A stretch of 64,000 bases of DNA, from positions 32,879,304 through 32,943,303 of the forward strand of contig NC_092671.1 in NCBI RefSeq assembly GCF_964355755.1, given 5' to 3'. This DNA is from Antedon mediterranea (lineage: Eukaryota; Echinodermata; Crinoidea; Comatulida; Antedonidae). Shown here one piece after another: positions 10,334-64,000 of the stretch. The position numbers were made by a program, and so were the translations under genes. The notes under the pieces are model-generated. The model did not search any database. It was given only the letters and a program-made list of their open reading frames with translations, and had not been told where the DNA came from. Every line of letters starts with the position of its first letter. Position 1 is the stretch's first letter.

Positions 10334-12130
10334 ATGAAATATAAATGTGAACATTGTGGAGATAAATTTGAGTTCAGTGATTTGAAGAAACATTTAGGAA
10401 TACATATGCAACGTGATAAAGAGATAAAACATGAAGTCTGTGAAGAAACATTTAATGAAGGAGTTGATTTTAAGCAACACCAAACAAACGAAATCAACCA
10501 ACATTTGAGAGTAGGCCTACACAAGGAAGAGACACAAAAATATAAATGTGAACATTGTGGAAATAATTTTCACCATAATAGCAATTTGAAATCACATTTG
10601 CTAATACACACGGGAGAGACACCATATGAATGTGAACATTGCGGAAAGAAATTTAAACAAAGTGGGCATTTGAAATCACATTTGCTAATACACACAGGAG
10701 AGACACCATATCAATGTGAAAATTGTGGAAAGAAATTTAAACAAAGTGGGCATTTGAGAACACATTTGCTAATACACACAGGAGAGACACCATATGAATG
10801 TGAAAATTGTGGAAAGAAATTTAAACAAAGTGGGCATTTGAGAACACATTTGCTAATACACACAGGAGAGACACCATATGAATGTGAAAATTGTGGAAAG
10901 AAATTTAAACAAAGTGGGCATTTGAAATCACATTTGCTAATACACACAGGAGAGACACCATACGAATGTGAAAATTGTGGAAAGAAATTTAAACATAATT
11001 CGGATTTGAATAGACATTTGCTAATACACACAGGAGAGACACCATTTGAATGTGAACATTGTGGAACGAAATTTAAACAGAAGTGGGATTTGAATAGGCA
11101 TTTGCTAATACACACAGGACAGACACCATATGAATGTGAATATTGTGGAAAGAAATTTAAACTGAATAATCATTTGAAAAAACATTTACGAATACACACA
11201 GGAGAGACACCATATGAATGTGAACATTGTGGGAAAAAATTTAAACAAAGTGGGCATTTGAATAGGCATTTGCTAATACACACAGGACAGACACCATATG
11301 AATGTGAATATTGTGGAAAGAAATTTAAACTGAATAATCATTTGAAAAAACATTTACGAATACACACAGGAGAGACACCATATGAATGTGAACATTGTGG
11401 GAAAAAATTTAAACAAAGTGGGCATTTGAATAGGCATTTGCTAATACACACAGGACAGACACCATATGAATGTGAATATTGTGGAAAGAAATTTAAACTG
11501 AATAATCATTTGAAGAAACATTTACGAATACACACAGGAGAGACACCATATGAATGTGAACATTGTGGGAAAAAATTTAAACAAAGTGGGCATTTGAAAA
11601 GACATTTGAGAGTACACACAGGAGAGACACCATATGAATGTGAACATTGTGGGAAAAAATTTAAACGGAATGAGGATTTAAAGGAACATTTAAGAATACA
11701 CACGGGAGAGACACCATATGAATGTGAACATTGTGGAAAGAAATTTAAACAGAATTGGGATTTGAATAGACATTTGCTAACACACACAGGAGAGACACCA
11801 TATGAATGTGAATATTGTGGAAAGAAATTTAAACTGAATAATTATTTAAAGAAACATGTAAAAATACACAAAGGAGAGACACCATTTGAATGTGAACATT
11901 GTGAGAAAAAATTTAAACAAAGTCGGTATTTAAAGGAACATTTAAGAATACACACAGGAGAGACACCATATGAATGTAAACATTGTGGAAAGAAATTTAA
12001 ACAAAGTGGGAATATGAAAAAACATTTGAGAGTACACACAGGAGAGAGACCATATGAATGTGAACATTGTGGGAAGAGATTTAAATCAAAAAGCAATTTG
12101 AAATCACATATGAGAATACAAATAAAATAG
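10334..12130 (+). CDS. C2H2 zinc-finger protein, ~20 fingers (cluster member 3)
   Basis: A 598-residue, single-exon frame with the same N-terminal module as member 2, but here the degenerate second finger is deleted, so the leader joins [19 protein letters not shown] directly. Nineteen canonical fingers are readable plus a last one ending MRIQ. Fingers with LNNHLKK then QSGHL are present as three consecutive two-finger (168-bp) blocks at about 11130-11610, a lineage-specific internal amplification. QSGHL fingers near the N-terminus are also multiplied. The start is fixed by the in-frame TAA five codons upstream. Predicted nuclear DNA-binding protein with no visible effector domain. The stop lies only about 60 bp before a shared AATAAA at 12193. 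Confidence 0.9.
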   Translation: MKYKCEHCGDKFEFSDLKKHLGIHMQRDKEIKHEVCEETFNEGVDFKQHQTNEINQHLRVGLHKEETQKYKCEHCGNNFHHNSNLKSHLLIHTGETPYECEHCGKKFKQSGHLKSHLLIHTGETPYQCENCGKKFKQSGHLRTHLLIHTGETPYECENCGKKFKQSGHLRTHLLIHTGETPYECENCGKKFKQSGHLKSHLLIHTGETPYECENCGKKFKHNSDLNRHLLIHTGETPFECEHCGTKFKQKWDLNRHLLIHTGQTPYECEYCGKKFKLNNHLKKHLRIHTGETPYECEHCGKKFKQSGHLNRHLLIHTGQTPYECEYCGKKFKLNNHLKKHLRIHTGETPYECEHCGKKFKQSGHLNRHLLIHTGQTPYECEYCGKKFKLNNHLKKHLRIHTGETPYECEHCGKKFKQSGHLKRHLRVHTGETPYECEHCGKKFKRNEDLKEHLRIHTGETPYECEHCGKKFKQNWDLNRHLLTHTGETPYECEYCGKKFKLNNYLKKHVKIHKGETPFECEHCEKKFKQSRYLKEHLRIHTGETPYECKHCGKKFKQSGNMKKHLRVHTGERPYECEHCGKRFKSKSNLKSHMRIQIK

Positions 12131-12977
12131 TTTTCAACATTTCATTGGTAACAACAAAACAGAGAGCCACAGAGGGTAGTCTTTATTTTCGGAATAAACT
12201 TATCCATATTGTGACATTTTTTTACATTAAAAAATGTTCAAAACGTACAATTTAATAGCACGATTATTATCATTAAATGTAATGTTAGCAGCATGTTCTG
12301 TACTTAATAACATTTTATGATCATAAAACCTTACTTAGCGATAGAGGGCATACAGATTAGATTAGTATGACTTGGCCTAAAATAGTATTAGTACTGTACA
12401 AAGTAAAATAGTAGTATTATTATATTATAATTTACACTACATACAGAAATCTGGATTACTCTTCTACTAACTGTAATCAAGCCCCACCATGTGACAGTAA
12501 ATGACACAATATTTAGAGTGTTAATTGCATTTTCATCAATAAATTTATACTTTTGAGGCGATTTTGGTGTAAAAAATGTTAAATATTATCGATCCGCCTC
12601 GAGAAATGTGCAATGCGTCAATAATGCGGGGTATTTCATCAACTAGTTTTTACAACAAAGTCGCTGGTTGTAATTGAGAGAGCTTGGTATTTATTTTAGG
12701 AGGACTCCTCCAGCACCACTGAAACCATCCTGATGAGCTCTGCAACTGGTCTGTTTAAAAGGAATAATTAAAAAGGTTGTAATGTCACTCAGTATTTTGA
12801 TCAGTAATTGTATAATTTGATTCAATTTTTAGGCAAAATTGTGCTAAAGAAACGAAACCAGAGTGCAGCAATTGTTAACCTGTTGGCCACATTGTATGCA
12901 ACAGTACTGCCTAGGCTAGTGCAAAGAGAAAAGAACATAATACTATCATCGTTTAAGGCCTAGTTGAACGTTCGAAT
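12131..12977 (+). other. Zinc-finger cluster spacer 3, leader of member 4
   Basis: Homologous to spacers 1 and 2, but shortened near TATTTCATCAACTAG and missing about 50 bp just before the start codon (the CACAAGAATATACATG segment). The deletion moves the first ATG two codons upstream of the family start. Confidence 0.6.
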
Positions 12978-14825
12978 ATGAAAATGAAATATAAATGTGA
13001 ACATTGTGGAGATAAATTTGAGTTCAGTGATTTGAAGAAACATTTAGGAATACATATGCAACGTGATAAAGAGATAAAACATGAAGTCTGTGAAGAAACA
13101 TTTAATGAAGGAGTTGATTTTAAGCAACACCAAACAAACGAAATCGACCAACATTTGAGAGTAGGCCTACACAAGGAAGAGACACAAAAATATAAATGTG
13201 AACATTGTGGAAAGGAATTTAAACAAAATAGGAATTTTAAAGTTCATTTAAGAATACACACAGGATATGAATGCAAAAAGAAAACAAAACAGTATATGAA
13301 GAAACAAACATTACACACAGCAGAGAAACCATATCAATGTGAACATTGTGGGAACAAATTTAAACAGAATGGAGATTTAAAGATGCATTTAAGAGTACAC
13401 AGTGGGAAAAAATTTAAACAAAGTGGGCATTTGAAAAGACATTTGAGAGTACACACAGGAGAGACACCATATGAATGTGAAAATTGTGGAAAGAAATTTA
13501 AACAGAATTGGGATTTGAATAGACATTTGCTAATACACACAAGAGAGACACAATATGAATGTGAATATTGTGGAAAGAAATTTAAACAGAATTTGGATTT
13601 GAATAGACATTTGCTAATACACACAGGAGAGACACCATTTGAATGTGAACATTGTGAAAAGAAATTTAAGCAAAGCGGGCATTTGAAATCACATTTGCTA
13701 ATACACACAGTAGAGACACCATATGAATGTGAATATTGTGGAAAGAAATTTAAACAAAGTGGGCATTTGAAAAGACATTTGAGAGTACACATAGGAGAGA
13801 GACCATATGAATGTGAACATTGTGGGAAAAAATTTAAACGGAATGAGGATTTAAAGGAACATTTAAGAATACACACGGGAGAGACACCATATGAATGTGA
13901 ACATTGTGGAAAGAAATTTAAACGGAAGTGGGATTTGAAAAGACATTTGCTAATACACACAGGAGAGACAACATATGAATGTGAACATTGTGAGAAAAAA
14001 TTTAAACGGAATGAGGATTTAAAGGAACATTTAAGAATACACACGGGAGATACACCATATGAATGTGAACATTGTGGAAAGAAATTTAAACGGAAGTGGG
14101 ATTTGAAAAGACATTTGCTAATACACACAGGAGAGACAACATATGAATGTGAACATTGTGAGAAAAAATTTAAACGGAATGAGGATTTAAAGGAACATTT
14201 AAGAATACACACGGGAGATACACCATATGAATGTGAACATTGTGGAAAGAAATTTAAACGGAAGGGGGATTTGAAAAGACATTTGCTAATACACACAGTA
14301 GAGACACCATTTGAATGTGAACATTGTGGGAAAAAATTTAAATCAAAGGGCAATTTAAAAGCACATTTGATGGTACACACAGGAGAGAGACCATATGAAT
14401 GTGAACATTGCAGAAAGAAATTTAAACGGAATGCAAATTTGAAAGCACATTTGATGGTACACACAGGAGAAAAACCATATGAATGTGAACATTGCGGAAA
14501 GAAATTTAAACATAATGGGGATTTGAATAGGCATTTACTAATACACACAGGAGAGACACCATTTGAATGTGAACATTGTGGAAATAAATTTAAACAGAAG
14601 AGTTATTTGAAGAAACATTTAAAAATACACACAGGAGAGACACCATATGAATGTGAATATTGTGGGAAGAAGTTTAAGTGGAATGCGAATTTGAAAAGGC
14701 ACCTGTTGCTAATACACACTGGAGGTGAGGCACTGTTTGAATGTGAATACTGTGGGAAGAAATTTAAACAGAATGGGGGTTTGAAAAGACATTTTGAGAA
14801 TGCACACATAGGAGAGACCATATGA
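12978..14825 (+). CDS. C2H2 zinc-finger protein, ~19 fingers (cluster member 4)
   Basis: A 615-residue frame beginning [11 protein letters not shown]; an in-frame TAA lies nine codons upstream. It keeps the shared N-terminal module and second finger. It then shows a disrupted region ([14 protein letters not shown]) and a fused unit where [14 protein letters not shown] has lost its Cys pair. About 19 canonical fingers remain. RNEDLKE/RKWDLKR finger pairs are repeated three times in 168-bp steps (about 13800-14290). The C-terminus ([13 protein letters not shown], then [13 protein letters not shown]) matches member 1, not members 2 and 3, so the cluster has two alternative 3' ends. Predicted nuclear DNA-binding protein. 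Confidence 0.88.
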   Translation: MKMKYKCEHCGDKFEFSDLKKHLGIHMQRDKEIKHEVCEETFNEGVDFKQHQTNEIDQHLRVGLHKEETQKYKCEHCGKEFKQNRNFKVHLRIHTGYECKKKTKQYMKKQTLHTAEKPYQCEHCGNKFKQNGDLKMHLRVHSGKKFKQSGHLKRHLRVHTGETPYECENCGKKFKQNWDLNRHLLIHTRETQYECEYCGKKFKQNLDLNRHLLIHTGETPFECEHCEKKFKQSGHLKSHLLIHTVETPYECEYCGKKFKQSGHLKRHLRVHIGERPYECEHCGKKFKRNEDLKEHLRIHTGETPYECEHCGKKFKRKWDLKRHLLIHTGETTYECEHCEKKFKRNEDLKEHLRIHTGDTPYECEHCGKKFKRKWDLKRHLLIHTGETTYECEHCEKKFKRNEDLKEHLRIHTGDTPYECEHCGKKFKRKGDLKRHLLIHTVETPFECEHCGKKFKSKGNLKAHLMVHTGERPYECEHCRKKFKRNANLKAHLMVHTGEKPYECEHCGKKFKHNGDLNRHLLIHTGETPFECEHCGNKFKQKSYLKKHLKIHTGETPYECEYCGKKFKWNANLKRHLLLIHTGGEALFECEYCGKKFKQNGGLKRHFENAHIGETI

Positions 14826-14951
14826 ATGTGAACATTGAAGAAAGAAACTTAAACAGTATGGCATTGTTGAGTTAAAGAAACATTAGAGAATACACATACT
14901 AACTAGGAGACTAGAGACACCATTTGAATGTAAACATTGGAGAAACATTTA
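14826..14951 (+). pseudogene. Degenerate finger sequence after member 4
   Basis: Sequence such as ATGTGAACATTGAAGAAAG and ACACCATTTGAATGTAAACA continues the finger pattern with stops and frameshifts. It corresponds to the first part of the broken tail after member 1. The stop at 14825 therefore also looks like a secondary truncation shared by members 1 and 4. Confidence 0.65.
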
Positions 14952-15060
14952 TATGGCTTTACCACGTTGAAACACCGGTTCTATACGGCTTTACCACGTT
15001 GAAACACCGGTTCTCGTCAGATCACCAAAGTTAAGCAACATTGGGCCTGGTTAGAACTTT
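14952..15060 (+). repeat. 5S rRNA-derived SINE fragment with duplicated head
   Basis: CTTTACCACGTTGAAACACC, the 5S-like head, occurs twice (14952-14982 and 14983 onward). The second copy continues through GATCACCAAAGTTAAGCAAC and GGGCCTGGTTAG before the match stops. It shares the GTCAGATCACC variant with the SINE at 40.07-40.42 kb, so it is a SINE head and not a working 5S gene. Confidence 0.75.
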
Positions 15061-17039
15061 GTAAATTGTAACAAATTCAACTATTGTAGCAAAATTAACA
15101 GCCTAACTAGCAAGCACCATTTTTTAGGTAAAATAGTTAAATTATACAACAAGCTGAATTTTTTTGTTCGACAGTTGCTCGCGCTTTTTTAGCCAAATTT
15201 AAAAAAAACAATTTGAAAGTTCACATTCGAGAATACAAAGGATTGACTCCATAATGACTGCAAACATTGTAAAAAGAATACAGTACTTAATAGTGAAACA
15301 CATACCATACCAATATTAATTACATTTTTCTTGTGTCATTAATTACTATAATTTATAGAAAACAGATGGCAACAGTCAATAATAAATAGACTAAAACCAA
15401 ATTTATTTGTTTTCATTTATTGTTTTATTATGGTATATTCTGGAATTCATATTAAAGAAAAAATAAATATTAATTTAATTTAACAAGAAAATTGTATTAT
15501 TTACTATACTGTAAAAGTAAGACCGTTACTGTTTTGGATTGTGTTTTAAGAAAAAAAAACGTACTTTACAAGAAAAAATGTATAATATTATAGTATTAAT
15601 AATAGTATATTTATATTTTAGTATAAATATAGAGACACCATGTTCAATAGTACAGGAACCCAGTCAGCCATTTTGTGTAACCGTTACTGAAATTAGTAAA
15701 GAACAATGGTATTATGTTATGTCAATATGACCCTTTACTTGAAACACTATATTTAGGTTATATGCATTATCATGCATATAACCTTATTGATTTTGTCATA
15801 ATCTTTATTTATTGTTTCCTTAGCATTATTTTGTCCGTTAATTATCTTTAGATCAATTTCATCTAGCTACGTATATTCCTTATCGCCAGGAATCGATGTG
15901 ATTATCTTTTCACGGTGCGTAATCAAAAATCATGTTTGTAATCATATCTTCACAAGCATGTATCATAATTAAATCAAATTTGGTACTCATAAATTTCAGG
16001 TCATAATTTCATCATATGGCAATACAATTACGGTAAGTGCGTAGCGCAAATAACACATTCATATGTGCACTTAAAATATTCAAATTGTCCACATTTATTT
16101 TCGATTTAGAGTATGTTTCAGACAATTTTAAGCGTTTAAAAAAATTGCCATGAATGCAACTGCACGTTAACATTAATACGCATTCTTTTTGCCCGATTTC
16201 TGTTTTACAATTATTTTTTTTAATTACTAGAAAAAGCTGGAAAAAGTAAATAAAAAAAGAAATAAACATGTTTTTATACTCCTAGTTCACTGTACTGTAC
16301 ACAGACATGCGAAAACTGCTTAGAAATTCGCGTAGAAAGTTGATTAGAAATTCATTTTGCGCATTCTTAAATGTGCGTGCACACGTAACTTTGTGTGAAA
16401 CATGCGATTTTTAATCCACTGAAAGTTGACTCTTGATATGAATTAAAGTGTCAATACAAAATGAATTTTGGTTTTTAATCTATGATCAATCATTAAAATT
16501 CATGTCACTTTGCGCAACTGTGACGTTTAAAAAAATACAATCACAAGGAGTTATCCGCCAAGGTGCGGATAACTAATAATAAATGTTTATATTCGTGCAA
16601 TGGGGAAAATTGGGTGAAAGCTGGGTGAAAGCTAAAATGCCCCATTGCACTCATAAACATTCATTATTTGTACAATAGTGCCTCCTACACTACAGCCAAA
16701 AATACAATGCAGTACATGTTTCTAGGAGGAAATAAAGTATGGTTGAGAATGTCCTGACATTTTGGTTGGTATGCTACGACCGTCTAATGCAGAATAACTG
16801 CAAACCTATTACAACTGTACTATGTCATTTGTGGGAGGAGTAGTCTTTTATTCATTTTTAAGCCTTTTTTAAGGATGTTACAATGGGGTAACTTGTGAAT
16901 GATTTTAGGAAATACTAAGATTCATCATAAATTCAAAACCAATAATCTATATATAAATTTACGTAAGGGCAAAATTCGGTAAATCTCGGTTTATTTCTAG
17001 AATTTTTACACGATGGTATATAAAGTTGGTTCGTACTTT
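15061..17039. other. Intergenic sequence without recognised genes
   Basis: AT-rich. Short open frames at 15539-15730 and 16012-16269 have no domain and biased composition. A small MITE at 16572-16672 is listed separately. A perfect short stem, AGTTATCCGC with GCGGATAACT, lies at about 16550-16575. Confidence 0.5.
16572..16672. mobile_element. Short inverted-repeat element (MITE)
   Basis: Left arm AATAAATGTTTATATTCGTG and CAATGGGG pair with the right arm CCCCATTGCACTCATAAACA followed by TTCATTATTTGT. Related arms occur at about 25408-25440 and 51194-51355. Confidence 0.65.
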
Positions 17040-17170
17040 CGGTACTGATTTTAACCATCTGATGTAACCCTGTTTACTCATTAAATTGAGTTAGGTAATT
17101 AGTTATTGACGATTAAAACGAATTTAGGTTCAACGATTTGCCCCAAATAGGGGTGTTTTCCGATCGTGGT
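17040..17170. repeat. Diverged partial copy of the 920-bp unit
   Basis: TTGAGTTAGGTAATTAGTTA, TTGACGATTAAAACGAATTT and CCCCAAATAGGGGTGTTTTC align with 17765-17860 in the first full unit, at visibly lower identity. It is likely an older relic of the same duplication process. Confidence 0.55.
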
Positions 17171-17446
17171 ATACACTGTCTAATGGAGGTCTATCTTGAA
17201 AAATACCCGCCACAAAAATACGAGGAGGCTTCGCATTTTCCTATCTCCTCCTCCGATAATTGTTTTTAATAGCTGAAAACTGGTTGAACAGCTAGAGTAC
17301 AGCATCATAATGTTGAAGACAGGCCGATTTTCTTAAAAAAATACTATTTTGATAGATTTAATATACGATTATACAAATGTATTGATTTGCGATGAATGGA
17401 ACATTCCAATCTCTGTTTCACAAGTGTCTATTCCCTCAGGCGTCGT

Positions 17447-18366
17447 AAAGGCAAGTACAGTACTGTATACTCGAAATTCGATCCATTTTTGTTTTCAATC
17501 TATGCTGCAGAGGTTGGATATAATTTTTTTTTAAACGGATAATGAGCTAGCGGTTTCACTCGCCGTATATTATGTACAAATCTTTATTATTGCAGTTAAA
17601 CCACCCACATCATCACCTTTCCCTCACTGGCATGAGTAGCGTTGTAAAACCAGTAGAGAAGGCCTACGGTACATCACATGCCCTAAACGCAGAACAACTT
17701 TGGTGGGTAGGGTAGGAACCAACTTAAGTATGAATTGGCTCTAAGAAACAATTGAAAACCATTAGGCCTACTAATTAAGTTGAGTTAGATAATTTAATAT
17801 TTATTGACGATTAAATCAAATTTATGATTTTCCCCGAATAAAGGTGGTTTTCACAAATTGTTTTACATTATATTATAAACATATACACGTCGTAGTGATG
17901 TATCGTTACATGTGCTGTACTATTTCAATCGACTATGACGGTGATAGTTTCAACAAAGTATTACATCACAATGTTTTACTGTGTTTAGTGGTATATTATT
18001 TGTAAAACATGAAAGCAATTAATATTTCGTTACTAAATGGATAAAGAATATATTTTAACATTGTTCCTCTTTGCACCCATCCTCTTCCCCATCCCTCAAC
18101 CCTAATGTTACATACAAAACACAAATTAAGTTTGTTTAAATTTGACTTAAACAATTGGTCTTATTTTGTGACAAGTTTCTCTTTCGGAAGTAATAGGGTG
18201 CTAATTTTAGTTGAGTACATAAATCACAGTGTCTATTTAATCGTTCCTGTAAACTACATGTATTATTGTCCTGCGGTACTACGTACATTTGAAATCGCCA
18301 GTTTTTTAACGCTGAAATTATTATGTATTCGAGAACCATCTGTGGGCACGACCTAGATGGTACGCG
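17447..18366. repeat. 920-bp tandem duplication, copy 1
   Basis: Starts AAAGGCAAGTACAGTACTGT and runs to GACCTAGATGGTACGCG. It is nearly identical to 18367-19287 apart from a few substitutions and small indels. The 80-residue open frames inside both copies have no recognisable domain and are treated as chance. Confidence 0.9.
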
Positions 18367-19287
18367 AAAGGCAAGTACAGTACTGTATACTCGAAATTCG
18401 ATCCATTTTTGTTTTCAATCTATGCTGCAGAGGTTCGATATAATTTTTTTTTAAACGGATAATGAGCTAGCGGTTTCACTCGCCGTATATTATGTACAAA
18501 TCTTTATTATTGCAGTTAAACCACCCACATCATCACCTTTCCCTCACTGGCATGAGTAGCGTTGTAAAACCAGTAGAGAATAGGCCTACGGTACATCACA
18601 TGCCCTAAACGCAGAACAACTTTGGTGGGTAGGGTAGGAACCAACTTAAGTATGAATGGGCTCTAAGAAACAATTGAAAACCATTAGGCCTACTAATTAA
18701 GTTGAGTTAGATAATTTAATATTTATTGACGATTAAATCAAATTTATGATTTTCCCCGAATAGAGGTGGTTTTCACAAATTGTTTTACATTATATTATAA
18801 ACATATACACGTCGTAGTGATGTATCGTTACATGTGCTGTACTATTTCAATCGACTAGGACGGTGATAGTTTCAACAAAGTATTACATCACAATGTTTTA
18901 CTGTGTTTAGTGGTATATTATTTGTAAAACATGAAAGCAATTAATATTTCGTTACTAAATGGATAAAGAATATATTTTAACATTGTTCCTCTTTGCACCC
19001 ATCCTCTTCCCCATCATCCCTCAACCCTAATGTTACATACAAAACACAAATTAAGTTTGTTTAAATTTGACTTAAACAATTGGTCTTATTTTGTGACAAG
19101 TTTCTCTTTCGGAAGTAATAGGGTGCTAATTTTAGTTGAGTACATAAATCACAGTGTCTATTTAATCGTTCCTGTAAGCGACATGTATTATTGTCCTGCG
19201 GTACGTACATTTGAAATCGCCAGTTTTTTAACGCTGAAATTATTATGTATTCGAGAACCATCTGTGGGCACGACCTAGATGGTACGC
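18367..19287. repeat. 920-bp tandem duplication, copy 2
   Basis: Second copy of the 17447-18366 unit, starting at the same AAAGGCAAGTACAGTACTGT. It ends inside a hairpin sequence at 19274-19311. The very high identity indicates a recent event or an assembly artefact. Confidence 0.9.
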
Positions 19288-19311
19288 GAGCGAAGCGAGC
19301 GTGCCATCTAG
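19274..19311. repeat. Palindrome CTAGATGGyACGC
   Basis: CTAGATGGTACGCGAGCG pairs with CGAGCGTGCCATCTAG around a short AAG-type loop. It marks the right boundary of the 920-bp duplication and resembles the end of a small inverted-repeat transposon. Confidence 0.6.
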
Positions 19312-20534
19312 TAATAATAATTCAGTATCAAGAGTCAACTTCCTGTGCATTAAAAATGGTGCGTACAGTACTACAATAGTGTTATGTGCGTACACACATT
19401 CCAAATTCCCAAAATATATTAGAGCATGTTTCTCGGGCCATTTTTAGCATTCCAAAATGTTTCAATATTTCATTTCACGCAGAGAAAGACACTGTTTGCA
19501 CTTGAATTTTGTTCTTCATACCTTTTACCTGCACATGATAAACTGTATTTGTTTTCAAGAACTCTAAATGTGCTGTAACAACACACAAGCAGACATCGTC
19601 AAATTGTGCTCTCGCCAATGGGCAATTTAATGTATGTCTATTGGTTACCAGGATAAAATTCTTCTGTGACAGCAACAATAAAAAAAATATAAAAATAGAT
19701 ATATTTAACATACAATCGAATTCACATTTTTAGAAAGAATTTTTTAATGGATAGCACTGATAACAACAATTACAAAAATATATCATTTTTGGAAAGACAT
19801 ATTTTTAATAGCACCATTGTTTAAAGTTTAAACTAATTTAATATAAATCAGCGGAAATATGAAATGGAATTACAAACCAGGATTGAACTCTGTCAGCTGC
19901 AGTGCATACAATCCAGTATGCATCGTACAATGGCCATATTTACATTCACACTTGTTCCATTTCAGAAGATTCTGTTCAATTCTGTATACAGTTTCCGTTA
20001 CATTTCAGTAAAATAGGACAAGTGTGAATGCAACTTTACTATAGGCTAAAATAGTACTAAAATTCAAATACATTTTCCCATGAAATAATTTTTGTTGAAT
20101 ATGCGATTTTTTTGTCCAAAAATTTGGATCGAAAATTACCTGCAAAAACTAATATCTTGATTAAAACTGAAAAATGGCCAATTCAAAGTCTGATTAAATG
20201 TGATTCTTCATTGTTCATATTTTTGTGGGAACAATACATTATTTTTTAAATATATATTACTTTAAGTGAAGTATTTAAAGGAAATAATTTAATGTGTGAT
20301 TGATGAATACACTCACAGAAATATTACTACAGGTGCAACTTTTACATATATATTTTTTCTTCAAATGTGAATATCATTAATGCTATAAAAGATATCAATA
20401 TCAACTTTCTTTTCTTGCTTTAAGCAAATTTTACACACTGACAAGATTTGGACCCACGAGATCGGTAACCATCCGAGCTTGGAAGAGGTTGGTTATTATA
20501 AGCTTGTGATGTAGAATTGAGAAATCATGAGATT
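19312..20534. other. Intergenic sequence before the 3' end of the VWC gene
   Basis: AT-rich and without recognisable genes or RNA. The short open frame at 19475-19711 is low-complexity and hydrophobic and is not supported. Confidence 0.5.
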
Positions 20535-20920
20535 TTTAATAGATTCATTACATATGTTAACATAATTTTGTGTAAAGAAGAAGATCATCAATTTAAGATG
20601 GTCAACCAATGGAGGAAGTGTAACCAATTCCTTCATTACCACCCTGGATATTGGTGTACTAGCAATAGTAATAATAATTCCAATATTTTAGGGTAAAGAT
20701 AGAAAAAGTTGCTGTTTTTGTAAACTGAACTACCCATAAAAATACACTACATATAAAATATTACAAAACTATAATTTGTTTTCAGGTAAAAAAAGAACAA
20801 ACTTTTCTATATCCAATCCCAATACCTTATGTACAAATAAAAAACATACAAAAAATTTAAACATAATTACAAAATTGGCTAGTTTTTGTTTTAAATTAGA
20901 GAATTTTTCTTTTCCCATCA
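20535..20920 (-). other. Probable 3' UTR of the KCP-like gene
   Basis: Sequence following the TGA at 20921-20923. No AATAAA is present close by. An ATTAAA variant on the minus strand (TTTAAT at 20535-20540) is a possible poly(A) signal. The extent is a guess. Confidence 0.3.

Positions 20921-64000
<43,080 letters not shown>

Noticed and set aside
7999-14548. Cys-rich minus-strand open frames opposite the zinc-finger genes
   Set aside because: They are complements of the highly repeated finger DNA. Their repeated [11 protein letters not shown] pattern mirrors the finger linker codons.
14952-15060. Functional 5S rRNA gene
   Set aside because: The match breaks before box C, the head is duplicated, and it shares SINE-specific changes with the copy at 40 kb.
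18105-19278. Pair of similar 82-83 residue plus-strand open frames
   Set aside because: They are the same non-coding segment seen twice through the 920-bp duplication. There is no domain, and a small indel changes the sequence between them.

Overview
The window is eukaryotic: its genes are split by GT-AG introns, long introns are full of minisatellites and short inverted-repeat transposons, and the DNA is AT-rich with frequent TAGGCCTA-type words. The gene content (a very long Kielin/chordin-like protein, a young C2H2 zinc-finger cluster, a 5S-rRNA-derived SINE) points to a marine deuterostome invertebrate, most likely an echinoderm. The species cannot be named from sequence alone.

Region 1 (1-5.2 kb) is gene-poor and holds nested short tandem repeats. 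It also holds a complete 1.9 kb non-autonomous DNA transposon (3016-4920) with an exact 8-bp target duplication. Region 2 (5.3-15.1 kb, + strand) is a tandem cluster of four C2H2 zinc-finger genes made by duplication of a roughly 2.7-2.9 kb unit. Finger number changes between copies by gain of two-finger blocks, and the first copy is cut short, with its old tail still readable downstream. Region 3 (15.1-20.5 kb) is non-coding and contains a nearly perfect 920-bp tandem duplication.

Region 4 (20.5-64.0 kb, - strand) is one huge gene that runs off the right edge. I placed 58 exons, all with consistent splice signals and reading phase. They encode about 2,470 residues: 36 von Willebrand factor C (VWC) domains, then a VWD domain, a C8 domain, a TIL domain and the stop codon. 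This is the architecture of Kielin/chordin-like (KCP) secreted BMP modulators, with more VWC copies than the vertebrate members I know of (about 18 in KCP, about 27 in Xenopus Kielin). Its introns carry a 3.2 kb array of 42-bp repeats lying directly on a splice acceptor and a 1.9 kb array of 44-bp repeats. They also carry a solo LTR, a 5'-truncated LINE with an open reverse transcriptase frame, a 5S-derived SINE and several MITE families.

The two gene systems are functionally unrelated as far as can be seen: one is predicted nuclear and DNA-binding, the other secreted and growth-factor-binding. No bacterial features, CRISPR arrays or tRNA genes were recognised. All exon limits were set by hand from splice consensus, reading phase and domain pattern, without transcript data.
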